Translations under genes and position numbers: made by a program
Notes under the pieces: model-generated
The model's input: only the letters and a program-made list of their open reading frames with translations
Database searches by the model: none
Told to the model about the DNA's origin: nothing
In this document: positions 11,797 to 22,305 of the stretch, one piece after another
Position numbering within the stretch: position 1 is the first letter of the stretch
How the letters are laid out: each line of letters begins with the position of its first letter
Source: Chrysomallon squamiferum
Lineage: Eukaryota > Mollusca > Gastropoda > Neomphalida > Peltospiridae
NCBI GenBank assembly: GCA_012295275.1
Contig: CM022678.1
Coordinates: 15,006,459-15,070,458, forward strand
Direction of reading: 5' to 3'
Length of the DNA stretch: 64,000 nucleotides

Positions 11797-13508
11797 CTGA
11801 AAAAAAAAAATAAACATCATCAAATCAAGTGCTAAAACAATAGAAGTATTAGCATCAGAAACACAGGGGTTATTTTTAACCGTCTTAAAGTGCAATGATA
11901 TAACTACTTGAAAAATGCATATGAAACTGAAACATCACGTAAACCGCGGTTTGCAGAGGAGCGGGGGAAAAATGGCGGTGGATTCGGGCATCCAACCAGA
12001 GAAAAGAACTTATTAAATTTGATTTAAATTAAATCGAATAAATTGTTTATTTTTATGTGTTTACATATTCAAAATATCTTCCTTTCTCATAATATTTCTA
12101 CGACTTATACTTGAGTCTTTGGGGCCTACAATCAAGGAGTTGGGCTCTGGCATCCAAATGACCTCTACAGACCACTGCACGTGAAACCATAACGTAAAAG
12201 ACAATAACAAATGGAAAAAAAGAAAAAGAAAACAAGATTAATTACGTTCAATGAGGAAAAAATTAGCAGATCCTCTGTTCTTTAAACTCAGGAAAACCCG
12301 AACGTAAGTGGAAAAACACTGATAAATGCCCGATGAAGTAGATGAAAATACGTAAACGAACGTCGCTAAAGGATCTCCACTAGACTGGTATTTGCGTATC
12401 CGCTTCGATTGGTAGGACATGCGCAGTTGGCAAAAAGATTGTAGGAAAATGAATGTCGCCCGCGGGACTGATACTGTTTATAAATAAAAATAAAAATAAA
12501 AATAAAAATAAAAATAAAAATAAAAATAAAAATAAAAATAAAAATAAAAATAAAAATATAAATATAAATATAAATAAATAAATAAATAAATAATAGTTCA
12601 TTTATTTATTTTATTGTTACATATTCTTATTAGTTAAAGTGATTATTGGAGTCGTTCATTAAGTTACTTACTGCTACGTCCTAGTAATCTTTCACAGAAT
12701 ATTTCAAACAAAGAACCGTCACTCTATTCAAAGTACAGTCGACTGTGGTCATGAAAAACTGCACAGTTATTTTCTGATTTATTTTTGTTTCCTTTCTCTT
12801 TAATGAAGATTCTTTTTCATTGCAAAACAGCGTTATTAATATTATATTTCTTTGGTGTTTTTTTTTTTGTTTTTTTTGCCGCCATTAACAGGGTCATTAT
12901 GGTGTACAGATCTGAGGAAAAGAAACATTATCCAAAGCAGTGTTCCGTGTCCTGTTTTATCCAGTTAATTTTACACTGCTGCTCTTTTCACTTTGAAAAT
13001 GATGACATCCTTTTCTGAAGTCCTTCATCTGCTGCCAAATAATATATTTTTAAAACAATGGAGATACTTGAATAATATTATAAACAGATCTGTTTCTTCC
13101 TCTCTGAGTTTAATATTTTTGGTTAATTGATAAACACTGGTGGAAAATACAAATAAAGTTTTAATTTTGAGTATAAAATCTGTGACACAGAAGAAGAAAC
13201 TGGTAATAATTCCGTATTGCGACCGATATAAAAGACACATCACTTCACAGGATACACATTAGTATTTTTTGTTTTTGTTTGTTTGTTTCTTACACACCTG
13301 ATATAAGAAACACTATCTATAATACTAGCACAGTATTATAACAAATAACATTTTTAAATTTTGTTTCTTCACTGAACTGTCTAGTTCCAGTTTTCTAGTT
13401 GATTTTTAAGTTAATCTATAAGGAGAATAATGTTGTGGGTGTTGCCCCTAACTACAAGTAAACATTGCCAGTGTTTTTCTATTATGTATGACATGTCATG
13501 CAACATAC

Positions 13509-13593
13509 CGCTAGCCTTGTTTGTACATGCTCGATATAGTGGGGGAGTATTATATTCAAGCAAAACAAGAAACATTATAAAACGCACAAACAT
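13509..13593 (-). CDS. Candidate signal-peptide first exon, copy A
   Basis: ATG at 13593 opens MFVRFIMFLVLLEYNTPPLY then RACTNKAS, ending in phase 1 at donor GTATGTTG. The start is a plausible secretory signal. The homologous exon in block 17.5-19.4 kb has the same length (85 bases), and in unit 1 it is 58 bases, an exact 27-base (nine-codon) difference that keeps the frame. That pattern supports coding. It sits 5' of the transmembrane exon on the same strand, about 1.7 kb away. Confidence 0.38.
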
Positions 13594-13879
13594 GGACGAC
13601 CTGGTATTGAATAAACTGTGATTAAAACCTGACACTGTCATCGTGGCGAAATTAGTATATTCAAAGTTAAACAATTATAATAAAACACTCAAAAATAAAT
13701 AAATAAATAAATAAAAGTATATCAGTAAATAAGTATATAAATAATCAAGCTAGGGATGAACAGGGTGGTGTCTTCCCGTCTGGTAGAATTCCCAGGGGGG
13801 AGTAAGCCGACAGGGTACATGGAGATGTTCATAAAGAGGTTCAGAAATAATGATAATAATGCAGCCATATGCATCGTGC

Positions 13880-14310
13880 ATGAATAAATTCACATGCAAA
13901 TCATTCCTGTATAAGGATAAAATATAGGTCTACGAGACGGATGAATAGCCAGTCGGACACACGTGACAGTAAAGTGATCTGCCCGAGCCGACACCTCACA
14001 CGCTAACACGTCATATACGTACGTCCTGGGATACGTGAACAGATTACGTGTATGCTAAACCTCTCTATTAACAAGTCACATGTTTTGTAGTTGCCCACGC
14101 TTTACTAATCTGACTTTCAACTTATTTTACGTTTAGCAGGGCAAACAATACGGCTCAAATAATAAGAAAACATATTTTTTATTATTATTTTTTTTTTTTT
14201 TTTTTTATTAAAAGAAAGAAAGTTAGAAAATAAACATCTTTTATATATATATTTTTTAACAAGTATTTTAAGGCAAATGTCGGGGAAAATTAAACTGAGA
14301 AGCATTATTC
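13880..14310 (-). repeat. Block inverted relative to units 1 and 2
   Basis: This sequence, including GTCGGACACACGTGACAGTA and CAGGGCAAACAATACGGCTC, is the reverse complement of segments at about 28790-29200 and 35080-35480. There it lies in the opposite orientation relative to the nearby signal-peptide exon. It therefore marks a local inversion near the 5' side of the receptor-like copy. Confidence 0.65.
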
Positions 14311-14320
14311 AGTACAAGGT
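14110..14320. repeat. Inverted repeat, left arm (right arm 15500-15700)
   Basis: AACAAGTATTTTAAGGCAAA and GTTAGAAAATAAACATCTTT here match the reverse complement of TACTTGTTG and AAGATGTTTATTTTCTAAC near 15550-15600. The arms are about 200 bases, separated by about 1.2 kb, and each carries a poly(A/T) tract. Confidence 0.6.
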
Positions 14321-14374
14321 TTTAATCTGTGTTTATTTATGCTTGGGCGTTTTAACAAACTTCACACAGATTAG

Positions 14375-14455
14375 TAAAAATAAAATTCTACTGTACATTT
14401 TTCTTTACATATACTGCCATACTAGTCTTTTTGCTATCTATTATTATTTATTATA

Positions 14456-14517
<62 letters not shown>

Positions 14518-14710
14518 GAACAGTGCAGAAAACAAAATCGAACTCAGCAGATAAGGTCAGCTGCCACCCCCAAAAAGAAATAAAAATTACATTAATTATA
14601 TAGCTTTGTATTTTACCGTTCTTTATATTAAGTTCACTAGTACTTAGAAGAATTCCTTTGCCCAGTGAAAGGAAAATAATATCAGACTGGCCATAATGGA
14701 CTTAACAGTA
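14375..14710. repeat. Inverted repeat, outer left arm (right arm 16545-16900)
   Basis: The arm includes an ATT microsatellite, then AACTCAGCAGATAAGGTCAG and CCCAGTGAAAGGAAAATAAT. The right arm has the reverse complement in mirrored order, including its own AAT tract. Together with the 14110/15500 pair this makes a nested inverted structure spanning 14.1-16.9 kb. Confidence 0.65.
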
Positions 14711-14879
14711 TAAAAAGTAGTAAAGCAGAACGATTATAGTTGAAGTGGTTGTAGAACTAATGTAGTAGCAGTAGAAAACAGTAATATTAGTAGTAGTTGT
14801 AGTAGTTGTAGAAATAGTAAGGAAACAAAAAATATATTATATATTTTTTTTCAGGAAACATTTCTTTTTTTTACCACTT

Positions 14880-15110
14880 CTCTTTAATGAAGATTCTGTT
14901 TTTAACATGCAACACATGCAAAACAGTATTAATATAATTTTTCTTCTAGTTTTTTTATTTTAATTTTTTTTTTTAACGCCATTAGCAGGGTCATTATGAT
15001 GTGCAGATCTGAGGAAAAGAAACATTTTACCCTGTAATGTTCAGTGAATTGTACACTGCGAATCATTTCACATTGAAAATGACTATAATATATTCTGAAC
15101 TGTCTGGTTC
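14880..15110 (-). repeat. Short diverged fragment of the receptor-like unit
   Basis: The string TTAATGAAGATTCTGTTTTT, GCAGGGTCATTATGATGTGC and AGATCTGAGGAAAAGAAACA parallels block A at about 12795-12930 and the other copies. It is too diverged and short to hold an intact exon. Confidence 0.5.
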
Positions 15111-15768
15111 AGAAGGGTTAGTGATCATTGATTTTGTGTATATATACCAGTTTTCCTGTGGCGTATCCAGCTTTTCTGATAGGGTGGTGTCCCTGAAAAA
15201 ATGGGCACTATAACATTATGAAAAGTCACTATTGAAAAATTACACAGAGGTCAACAATGTAATAGTGCTACATGTCTCTAGATCCGCCCCAGCTTTTTGT
15301 TCATGTTTATCTGGTGTATAGTTGTCTGGCCAAATAATGAATACTGAGGTGGTTTCCCTAACTACAAATACAATTCCCAATATCTCTGAGATATCATGCA
15401 ATAAATCAAGGGACATGTACTTACTGTAGTTTCATACTTATTATATTTAAACAAGAAATATAATAAAACGCCCAAGCATAAATAAACACAGGTTAAAACC
15501 GTATATTGCATAATGCGTCTCTGTTTAATTTTCCTCAACGTTTCCCTTAAAATACTTGTTGAAAATTAAAAAATATAGAAGATGTTTATTTTCTAACTTT
15601 CTTTCTTTTCGTTTCTTTTCTTTTAATAAAAATTTTTTTTTTTTTTTTTTTTTTATCTTTTCCTATTATTTGAGCCGTATCGTTTGCAAGTCAGATTACT
15701 TTTATGGGAGAAGATGTAAAATTTACTCATACGTTGATGGAAAGTGGGTTGAGAGAGGGTTGTCGTGA

Positions 15769-16769
15769 TCAAATAAAAGAAATTATTACCACTGCTATTA
15801 ATTTTATATAAAAACTATCTGTCACACGCGGGTAATAAAGCATAGACTGTTTATCATTGATAGGCACAAATAAACACGCTAAATCTTGCAGGAATTTGAA
15901 ATAATATATCATTTGTTTCAGCTTTAATCTGTTATATAACCTTTCGAAGACACATGAGACATACACACTTCCTGAAGGACTCACATACATACATATATAC
16001 ATTACAGCAATGTGTACATGCATGCATGGACATATACGTACATATACACGTATGTGCATACATTCATGCATACATACATACTTATGCGCACACAGATATG
16101 TAGCAACAATATATTTATGTAATCTTTCTCTGCGAAGTGTCCAATGAGGGGTACATAAGACAAAGAATATTCATTATTAAATACATATTTGTGCCAGGTT
16201 TCCCACAAAAATAAATGCATATATGACGAAAAACAAAAAGAAAGGTCTGCATCCTAATAAGTTATGATTATGCTCGATTAAATTTGTTTTCCAGCTCGTC
16301 TTGGTGGCCGAGTAGCATGACGCCCGTACATGTCGTGCAGGCGAAGAGTACCATAATCCAAGTTTCAGGTTGCTAGTACAGAGATTTGTGCCAATAGCTG
16401 GCGCTAAGCTCATCTTGGATTATAATACCTTATATTAAAATGAACTTTGTACCATAATTCATATTATGGCACAGAACTATAGGGAAGCCCAGTAAATGTA
16501 TCCCTGATTCTGATGTTCACCTATTGTCCTTGGGACACTTCAGTTGCTAGACAATGAGCTCGCATTAGAAACAAATCCAGTCTGATCCACTGAATATTAT
16601 TTTCCTTTCACTGGGCAGTGAAAGTTTTCTAAGTATTAGTGAACTTAAACATTTTATTTTAATTATATAATTATTTTATTGTAAAATTTCTTTCTTTAGA
16701 TCTTTTTTTTTTCTTTGGGGGGGGGGCAACTGACCTTATCTGCTGAGTTCGATTTTTTTCTGCACTGTA

Positions 16770-16831
<62 letters not shown>

Positions 16832-17380
16832 GCAACAGCACTGGTCTGGCAGCATATGTAAAGAAAAATGTAAAAAAATGTAGTCTAGTCAGGCTGAAGT
16901 TTGTTAGATTAGGGTGGTTTTGGGTACTTTTGTAAAATGTACTCTTATCTTAGAGGAAATTGGTTTGAGAGAGGGTTGCCGTGATCACATAGCAGGGACA
17001 CAGAATAACTTAAGAAGTAAGGTTTCAACATAAAATAGTAATTATAATGTAGAGATTTGGCCAAATCATCTTTCTTCTTTGCTAGATATTCTCTCTTCTC
17101 TCTTGAGATCTCTTTCACCGCAGTCACACAAATAACATTTCACATCCCTGACCAATACTGGCAGACCATTACTGTCATGGGTACCTTAAGAAAGCACCAG
17201 TGACAGTATTTTACATATATTAATTCCTAAGGGACCTGGAGGAATTTCCAAAGTATTTTACATGTAAACAAGGATAAATCTTTACGTTAAGCTTTGTGCT
17301 TTTAGTTCAGTATATAATAACAAATATATAATAAAAAAATAGAAACTAATGATACTAAATATTTGACAAAAATACAGGTT
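15769..17380. other. No gene supported; repeats
   Basis: Contains a degenerate CATA/TACA microsatellite (15985-16090), the dispersed repeat at 16397-16575 and the right arm of the inverted repeat with an AAT tract (about 16768-16828). A short minus-strand frame near 16250-16380 (IMVLFACTTCTGVMLLGHQD) is hydrophobic but lacks support. Confidence 0.4.
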
Positions 17381-17389
17381 TTAAATTTG

Positions 17390-17530
17390 TCAAATATCAG
17401 AATATAGAGCAATAATCTCTGGAACAGTAATTGCGTTCAGAGCTATTTGTAGGTCATGGACTGTAAGGATAAGAGGACCATTTTCGCGAACCCTACAGCC
17501 CAGTAGGCCCCATGTATGCTCAGTTAGGGA
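17390..17530 (-). pseudogene. Tc1/mariner transposase, C-terminal relic
   Basis: The frame reads LTEHTWGLLGCRVRENGP then VHDLQIALNAITVPEIIAL. In Tc1-family transposases this is the region around the last DDE/D motif (NPIEHxWDxLGRRVRxN) and the helix that follows (LQxAL). The Asp and Arg of the consensus are altered and the rest of the enzyme is missing here. It is cut at 17531 by a paralogous block; an upstream part of a Tc1 transposase resumes beyond that block at 19430. Confidence 0.7.
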
Positions 17531-18286
17531 ACCGCGGTGTGCAGAGGGGCGGGGCGAAATGGCGGTGGCCGCGGGCATCCAACCAGAGAAAAGAACTTAA
17601 TAAATTTGATTTATATTAAATCGAATAAATTGTTTATTTTTATGTATTTACATATTCAAAATATCTTTCTTTCTCATAATATTTCTCAATACTAGGACTT
17701 ATACTTGAGTCTTTGGGGCCTACAATCAAGGATTTGTCCTCGGAAGGTCACTGCAAGTGAAAACATAACGTAAAATAGAATAACAAATGGGAAAAAAATA
17801 AGAAAAACAAGATTAATTACGTTCAATGCGGAAAAAATTGGCAGATCCTCTGTTCTTTAAACTCAGGAAAACCCGAACGTAAGTGGAAGGCACTGATAAA
17901 TATCCAGATGAAAATGAATTGAGACTAATGACTCATGTCCATTTCAGACAATGTAGGGCATGCACAGTTGGGCGCAGTTGGCAAGAAGACGGTAAATAAA
18001 TAAATAAATAAATACTTCATTTATTTATTTTATTGTTACATATTCTTATTAGTTAAAGTGATTATTGGAGTCATTAAGTTACTTACTGTTACGTCGTAGT
18101 AATCTTCGACAGATAGTCTTTTTAACACAGTCTGGTGTATGAATATTTCAAAGAACCGTCACTCTATCTAAAGTACAGTCCACTGCGGTCATGAAAAACT
18201 GGAGTTATTTTCTGATTTATTTTTGTATCCTTTCTCTTTAATGAAGATTCTTTTTTATTGCAAAACAGCGTTATTAATATTATATT

Positions 18287-18317
<31 letters not shown>

Positions 18318-19182
18318 GACGCCATTAACTGGGTCATTATGGTGTACAGATCTGAGGAAAATAAACATTATCCAAAACAGTGTTCCGTGTCCTGTTTTAT
18401 CCAGTTAATTGTACACTGCGGCTCTTTTCAATTCATCCTTTTCTGAAGTCCTTCATCTGCTGCCAAATCAAATAATATATTTTTAAAACAATGGAGATAC
18501 TTGAATAATATTATAAACAGATCTGTTTCTTCCTCTCTGAGTTTAATATTTTTGGTTAATTGATAAACACTGGTGGAAAATACAAATAAAGTTTTAATTT
18601 TGAGTATAAAATCTGTGACACAGAAGAAGAAACTGGTAATAATTCCATATTGCGACCGATATAAAAGACACATCATTTCACAGGATACACATTAGTATTT
18701 TTTGTTTTTGTTTGTTTGTTTCTTACACACCTGATATGAGAAACACTATCTATAATACTAGCACAGTATTATAACAAATAACATTTTTAAATTTTGTTTC
18801 TTCACTGAACTGTCTAGTTCCAGTTTTCTAGTTGATTTTTAAGTTAATCTATAAGGAGAATAATGTTGTGGCTGTTTCCCCTGACTACAAGTAAACATTG
18901 CCAGTGGTTTTCTTACATAATGTATGACGTCATGCAACATACCGCTAGCCTTGTTTGTACATGCTCGATATAGTGGGAGAGTATTATATTCAAGCAAAAC
19001 AAGAAACATTATAAAACGCACAAACATGGACGACCCCCTGGTATTAAATAAACTGTGATTAAAACCTGACACTGTCATCGTGGCGAAATTAGTATATTCA
19101 AAGTTAAACAATTATAATAAAACACTCAAATAAATAAATAAATAAACAAACAAACAAACAAACAAACAAACAAACAAATGAA

Positions 19183-19217
<35 letters not shown>

Positions 19218-19430
19218 AAGTACATCAATAAATAAGTATATAAATAATCAAGCTAGGGATGAACAGTAGAATTCCCAGGTGGGAGTAAGCCGACAGGGTA
19301 CATCGAGATGTTCATAAAAAGGTTCAGAAATAACGATAATAATACAGCCATATGCATAGTGCATGAATAAATTCACATGCAAATCATTCCTGTGTAAGGA
19401 TAAAGTATAGGTATACGAGACGGATGAATG
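17531..19430 (-). repeat. Paralogous block B, inserted within a Tc1 relic
   Basis: About 1.9 kb closely matching block A at 11940-13950: same order, many long identical stretches, same signal-peptide exon. It starts with AACCGCGGTGTGCAGAGG and ends at GAGACGGATGAATG. Internal differences are mainly simple-repeat length. Tc1 transposase fragments lie directly on both sides. Confidence 0.7.
18943..19027 (-). CDS. Candidate signal-peptide exon, block B
   Basis: An 85-base copy of the exon at 13509-13593, with one residue change (NTLPLY for NTPPLY), the same start and the same donor GTATGTTG. The downstream transmembrane exon is absent from this block, so it is probably a non-functional duplicate. 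Confidence 0.3.
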
Positions 19431-19545
19431 ACGTTGTCTGCATCATGTCGTTCTCCCCGTCGCCTCCATATATGACGCCCACCATCCGAAAACTGAACAC
19501 AAAACGTGGATTTGTCTGTGTGTAATGTCTGATCCATGGTGTTCT
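19430..19545 (-). pseudogene. Tc1/mariner transposase, central relic
   Basis: One frame reads NTMDQTLHTDKSTFCVQFSD then GGRHIWRRRGERHDADNVI. This matches the central catalytic region of Tc1 transposases (FxDESRFxxxxxDGRxxVWRRxGER). The catalytic D of the DES motif survives as TDKS. Frames are broken upstream. It is the 5' neighbour of the relic at 17390-17530, with a paralogous block between and about 80 residues missing. Confidence 0.72.
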
Positions 19546-19599
19546 TTTGATTACATATGCAACTTTCATATTACCAAATTTTATCACTTTTTTTTTCTA

Positions 19600-20506
19600 T
19601 TTATTTGGAAGTAACAGTCATTTACAAAAACTAGCTAAACTTTTATGGTTAAGTTGTTATACTATGATTCAACTGATACATGAACTTGTGGTCATGCCTA
19701 ATGAATAAGAGTTATTGTTCTTAAATAATTTGATGCTGTTTTGTTTTATATTTTTTATTTTATTTTAATTTTTGGGTTTTTTATTGTTGTTGTTGTTGTT
19801 GTTGTGTGTGTGTGTGTGTGTGTGTGAGATTTTTATGTCTTTCCGCAGATAGCTTTTGGAGAGAGGGGGCCGGACTAAAATTCCTCGCGGGCTAAGGGCT
19901 TCCGACCCCTGGCCTAACTGTTCTATTTAAATAATCTATTCAGTCTTATCGACCATTTTAATTTTTTACCTTTTTTTTCTTCTTCTTATTTTATCCGTTG
20001 ACTTGGAATAAATTGGAACAGAATATAGTAACAGCCTTTAAAAAAATATAAAAACTGTATAACTGCTTAGTTAAATTGGTTGTAGGCCCAAGTAGCCCCT
20101 TAAAGTCCGCGCGGATTAAATAAAAATAAATGAAATAAAAGCTGAATTTTGCTGCTGTGTATTCCGATTTACTATTATAAAATACTTCATATTTTAATAC
20201 TACTACTTCTACTCCTAATCTATTTTTTACTGCTATTACTATGCTTTTGTGAATTTAGCTGGTACTACTAATACTACTTCTAAATCTGTTATTATTACTA
20301 GTAATTTATAACAGCTGTTACTGTTTTTTCGTTTTCTGCTGCTGTTACAACATCAACTACTACGACTATTTTTGACACAAAACATTACTATTACTAGGTA
20401 CATTGAGTCCTTCTGATGCTGGACCCGGACGCACCTATCCTTGCGCACCCCCAGAGGAAAGTTTCGCTGATTATGTTCACTATGCAGCCATTGTCACCTT
20501 GGCAAG

Positions 20507-20546
<40 letters not shown>

Positions 20547-20592
20547 GTTGTTGTTGTTGTTGTTGTTGTTGTTTTTGTTGTTGTTGTTATTG

Positions 20593-20639
<47 letters not shown>

Positions 20640-20900
20640 GTTATATTTACATCATGAAAATAATTTTTAATATTAATGCGCAGGTGTCAAAGAATGTCAG
20701 CACCTAGAACGATTATTTATAAAATTATTTATAAAATTTTCAGATGAATACTTTTTAATCCTGATACTAAACAGTAAAACGTAATTTGTTAAAAAGAAAA
20801 TGACATTTTTTATTTTTGTATTTGTTTTTGGTTTTATTATTATTATTATTATTATTATTTAAGTTGTTATTATCATCATCATTTATCTTTTTTTCTGTAC
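19600..20900. other. Simple-repeat-rich stretch, no gene
   Basis: Contains (TTG)n(TG)n at about 19785-19827 and a long ATT/GTT triplet tract at 20509-20642. Long Ile/Leu/Val frames there are repeat artefacts. Nothing else recognised. Confidence 0.5.
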
Positions 20901-21220
20901 GATAACTGAATAAAACATTGTAATACTGGTGTCTACAAGCAGGACAAAATGACCGGGTTAAGAAAATTTCATTTAATTAAAATAAAGAATAATGAAAATT
21001 CTACAGTTGTAAAATCAGAGCAAACTAAACCAAAACAAAACCCTGATGATTAGATTAAAAGAAAATAATTATAAACAAATATTTTCAACAACAATAAGAT
21101 CAAATACTAATATACAGTTTATTATAACCAAACAAGATAAATTAGTTACATGCATTTAAATATTAGTATCAACTGTCAAAGTTCATTAGTCATTGCTTCT
21201 GACACTTGGACACCTGGAAT
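20900..21220 (-). repeat. Fragment of the receptor-like unit (3' part)
   Basis: Sequence such as TTCTACAGTTGTAAAATCAG, ACAAATATTTTCAACAA and AACTGTCAAAGTTCATTAGTC parallels unit 3 at about 38180-38470, just 3' of the charged tail exon there. It shows that another unit once ended here. Confidence 0.6.
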
Positions 21221-21389
21221 ACTAATACTTTTTATGTTTATTGTTATTTTTATTATTTTTATTTTATTATTTTATTTTATTATTTTATTTTTTGGGTGTG
21301 TTTGGGGGTCGATGGCGGTAGAAGCGATAGCAGAATTGTCGTTTACCTATCAATATATGTCCATGTGGAGTAAATAATTATATGCAGCA

Positions 21390-21455
21390 ATACCTCTATT
21401 TAACGATGTAATCCGATCGTTAAGTGAGGTATCGTTAAGCGGGAGACTAATTTAC
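21390..21455. mobile_element. Possible pogo/Tigger-like terminal sequence
   Basis: The string AATACCTCTATTTAACGA and, downstream, CGTTAAGTGAGGTATCGTTA have the CCTC...TTAACG look of Tigger-type terminal repeats. The second end was not found with confidence and no transposase is seen. Confidence 0.25.
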
Positions 21456-21659
21456 ATAGAATTAAGGTTAAAAACAGTGATTTGACACAAAAAAGAGAAA
21501 TGTTAAATAAGAAGAGATAAAACGGCAGTTTAGACATAAATGATTTAACAGATCGTGGATATTAAACAAACAGTAAGTCATTTACAAATCAATTTATACA
21601 AATAGATTAAGAAATAATGCTGTCTGCATACCATACTGTATTTATTTAGTGGTAAACCA

Positions 21660-21888
21660 TCAAGAGAAGCAGATGCCATGTTTTAATAAATTGTCAGATG
21701 CATTTAGAAGAACATCTTCTTTTGTGAAATAAGCCTTACTGTAATCGATACTGTAACATATAAGAACAGGTGCGAACACAGTGGGTGGCGCTTCTAATAT
21801 AATGGCTATTTTCCTGTTTCTGACCCTGGTTTTCAGGTTCAACGAATGAATTTCAGGTTTCGAAACAAGATTATACAAATACCATGCT
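21660..21888 (-). pseudogene. SEFIR-like (IL-17 receptor type) exon, truncated
   Basis: A minus-strand frame opens after acceptor CTGAAACAG at 21888 and reads AWYLYNLVSKPEIHSLNL, then KTRVRNRKIAIILEAPP, then TVFAPVLICYSIDYSKAYFT, then KEDVLLNASDNLLKHGICFS before a stop. The APVLICYSxD start, a hydrophobic helix and LKHGI resemble the first strand and helix of SEFIR domains, which signal in IL-17 receptors through homotypic contact. A full SEFIR is about 150 residues, so roughly two thirds is missing after the stop and no good donor is seen. It is likely a broken exon. Its first ~66 bases recur at 29335-29402 and 35627-35695, at unit boundaries, tying it to the duplicated family. Assignment is by eye; a profile search could overturn it. 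Confidence 0.38.
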
Positions 21889-22171
21889 CTGTTTCAGAAT
21901 GATGGGACATAGGTAAACGTTTCCTGAGCAGTCCTATAGCACGTGCCAGTCAGCAACCTGCCAACAGATGCTTTTAAGATCTCGGCAAAATCTGGTACAG
22001 AGTAAAATAATACCCCCACCCCCAAGTTGGTAAGGTAGATGAGAATCCCCAGTACTAACTAGTATTTTAAGATTCTTACCGTCTAAATCTAAAAGGGTTA
22101 TTCTAAACCTCTCGCCTAACCTCGGTTTGAATAAATTTGACTCAAGTGAACACGTGTCTGTGGCACATTCT

Positions 22172-22305
22172 AAACAACCGACTACATTATGCGAAGTAGA
22201 TAAACAAGAAGGTATGGGCGCATGCGCGAAGTCAAATCCTCTAGCATTATAAACAACTACGTTATGCTAAATAGATAAACAAGAAGGCAAGTGCGCATGC
22301 GCGAA
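22172..22305. promoter_or_regulatory. Tandem pair of NRF1-type palindromes
   Basis: A ~60-base segment is duplicated with a 75-base period. Each copy has GTAGATAAACAAGAAGG or a variant and a perfect GCGCATGCGC palindrome (22218-22227 and 22293-22302). NRF1 (nuclear respiratory factor 1) binds this sequence in animal promoters. The pair lies about 330-410 bases upstream of the SEFIR-like exon on its strand, but no linked start exon was identified. Confidence 0.45.

Larger units (their letters stand above)
10360..13960 (-). repeat. Paralogous block A (diverged copy of the receptor-like unit)
   Basis: This block shares sequence with the long units at 23.4-42 kb and, for its right 2 kb (11940-13950), with the block at 17531-19430. 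It holds the juxtamembrane and transmembrane exons (11362-11796) and a signal-peptide exon (13509-13593), all on the minus strand. An AAAAAT/AAATAA repeat lies at 12482-12595. The counterpart of the charged tail exon, which would sit near 10400, is largely lost; only its flank AGCAGTTTTAC is recognisable. Confidence 0.7.

Noticed and set aside
12482-12601. Phe-Leu repeat frame
   Set aside because: Simple AAAAAT/AAATAA repeat.
20403-20670. Poly-Ile/Leu/Val frames resembling membrane segments
   Set aside because: ATT/GTT triplet repeat read in three frames.
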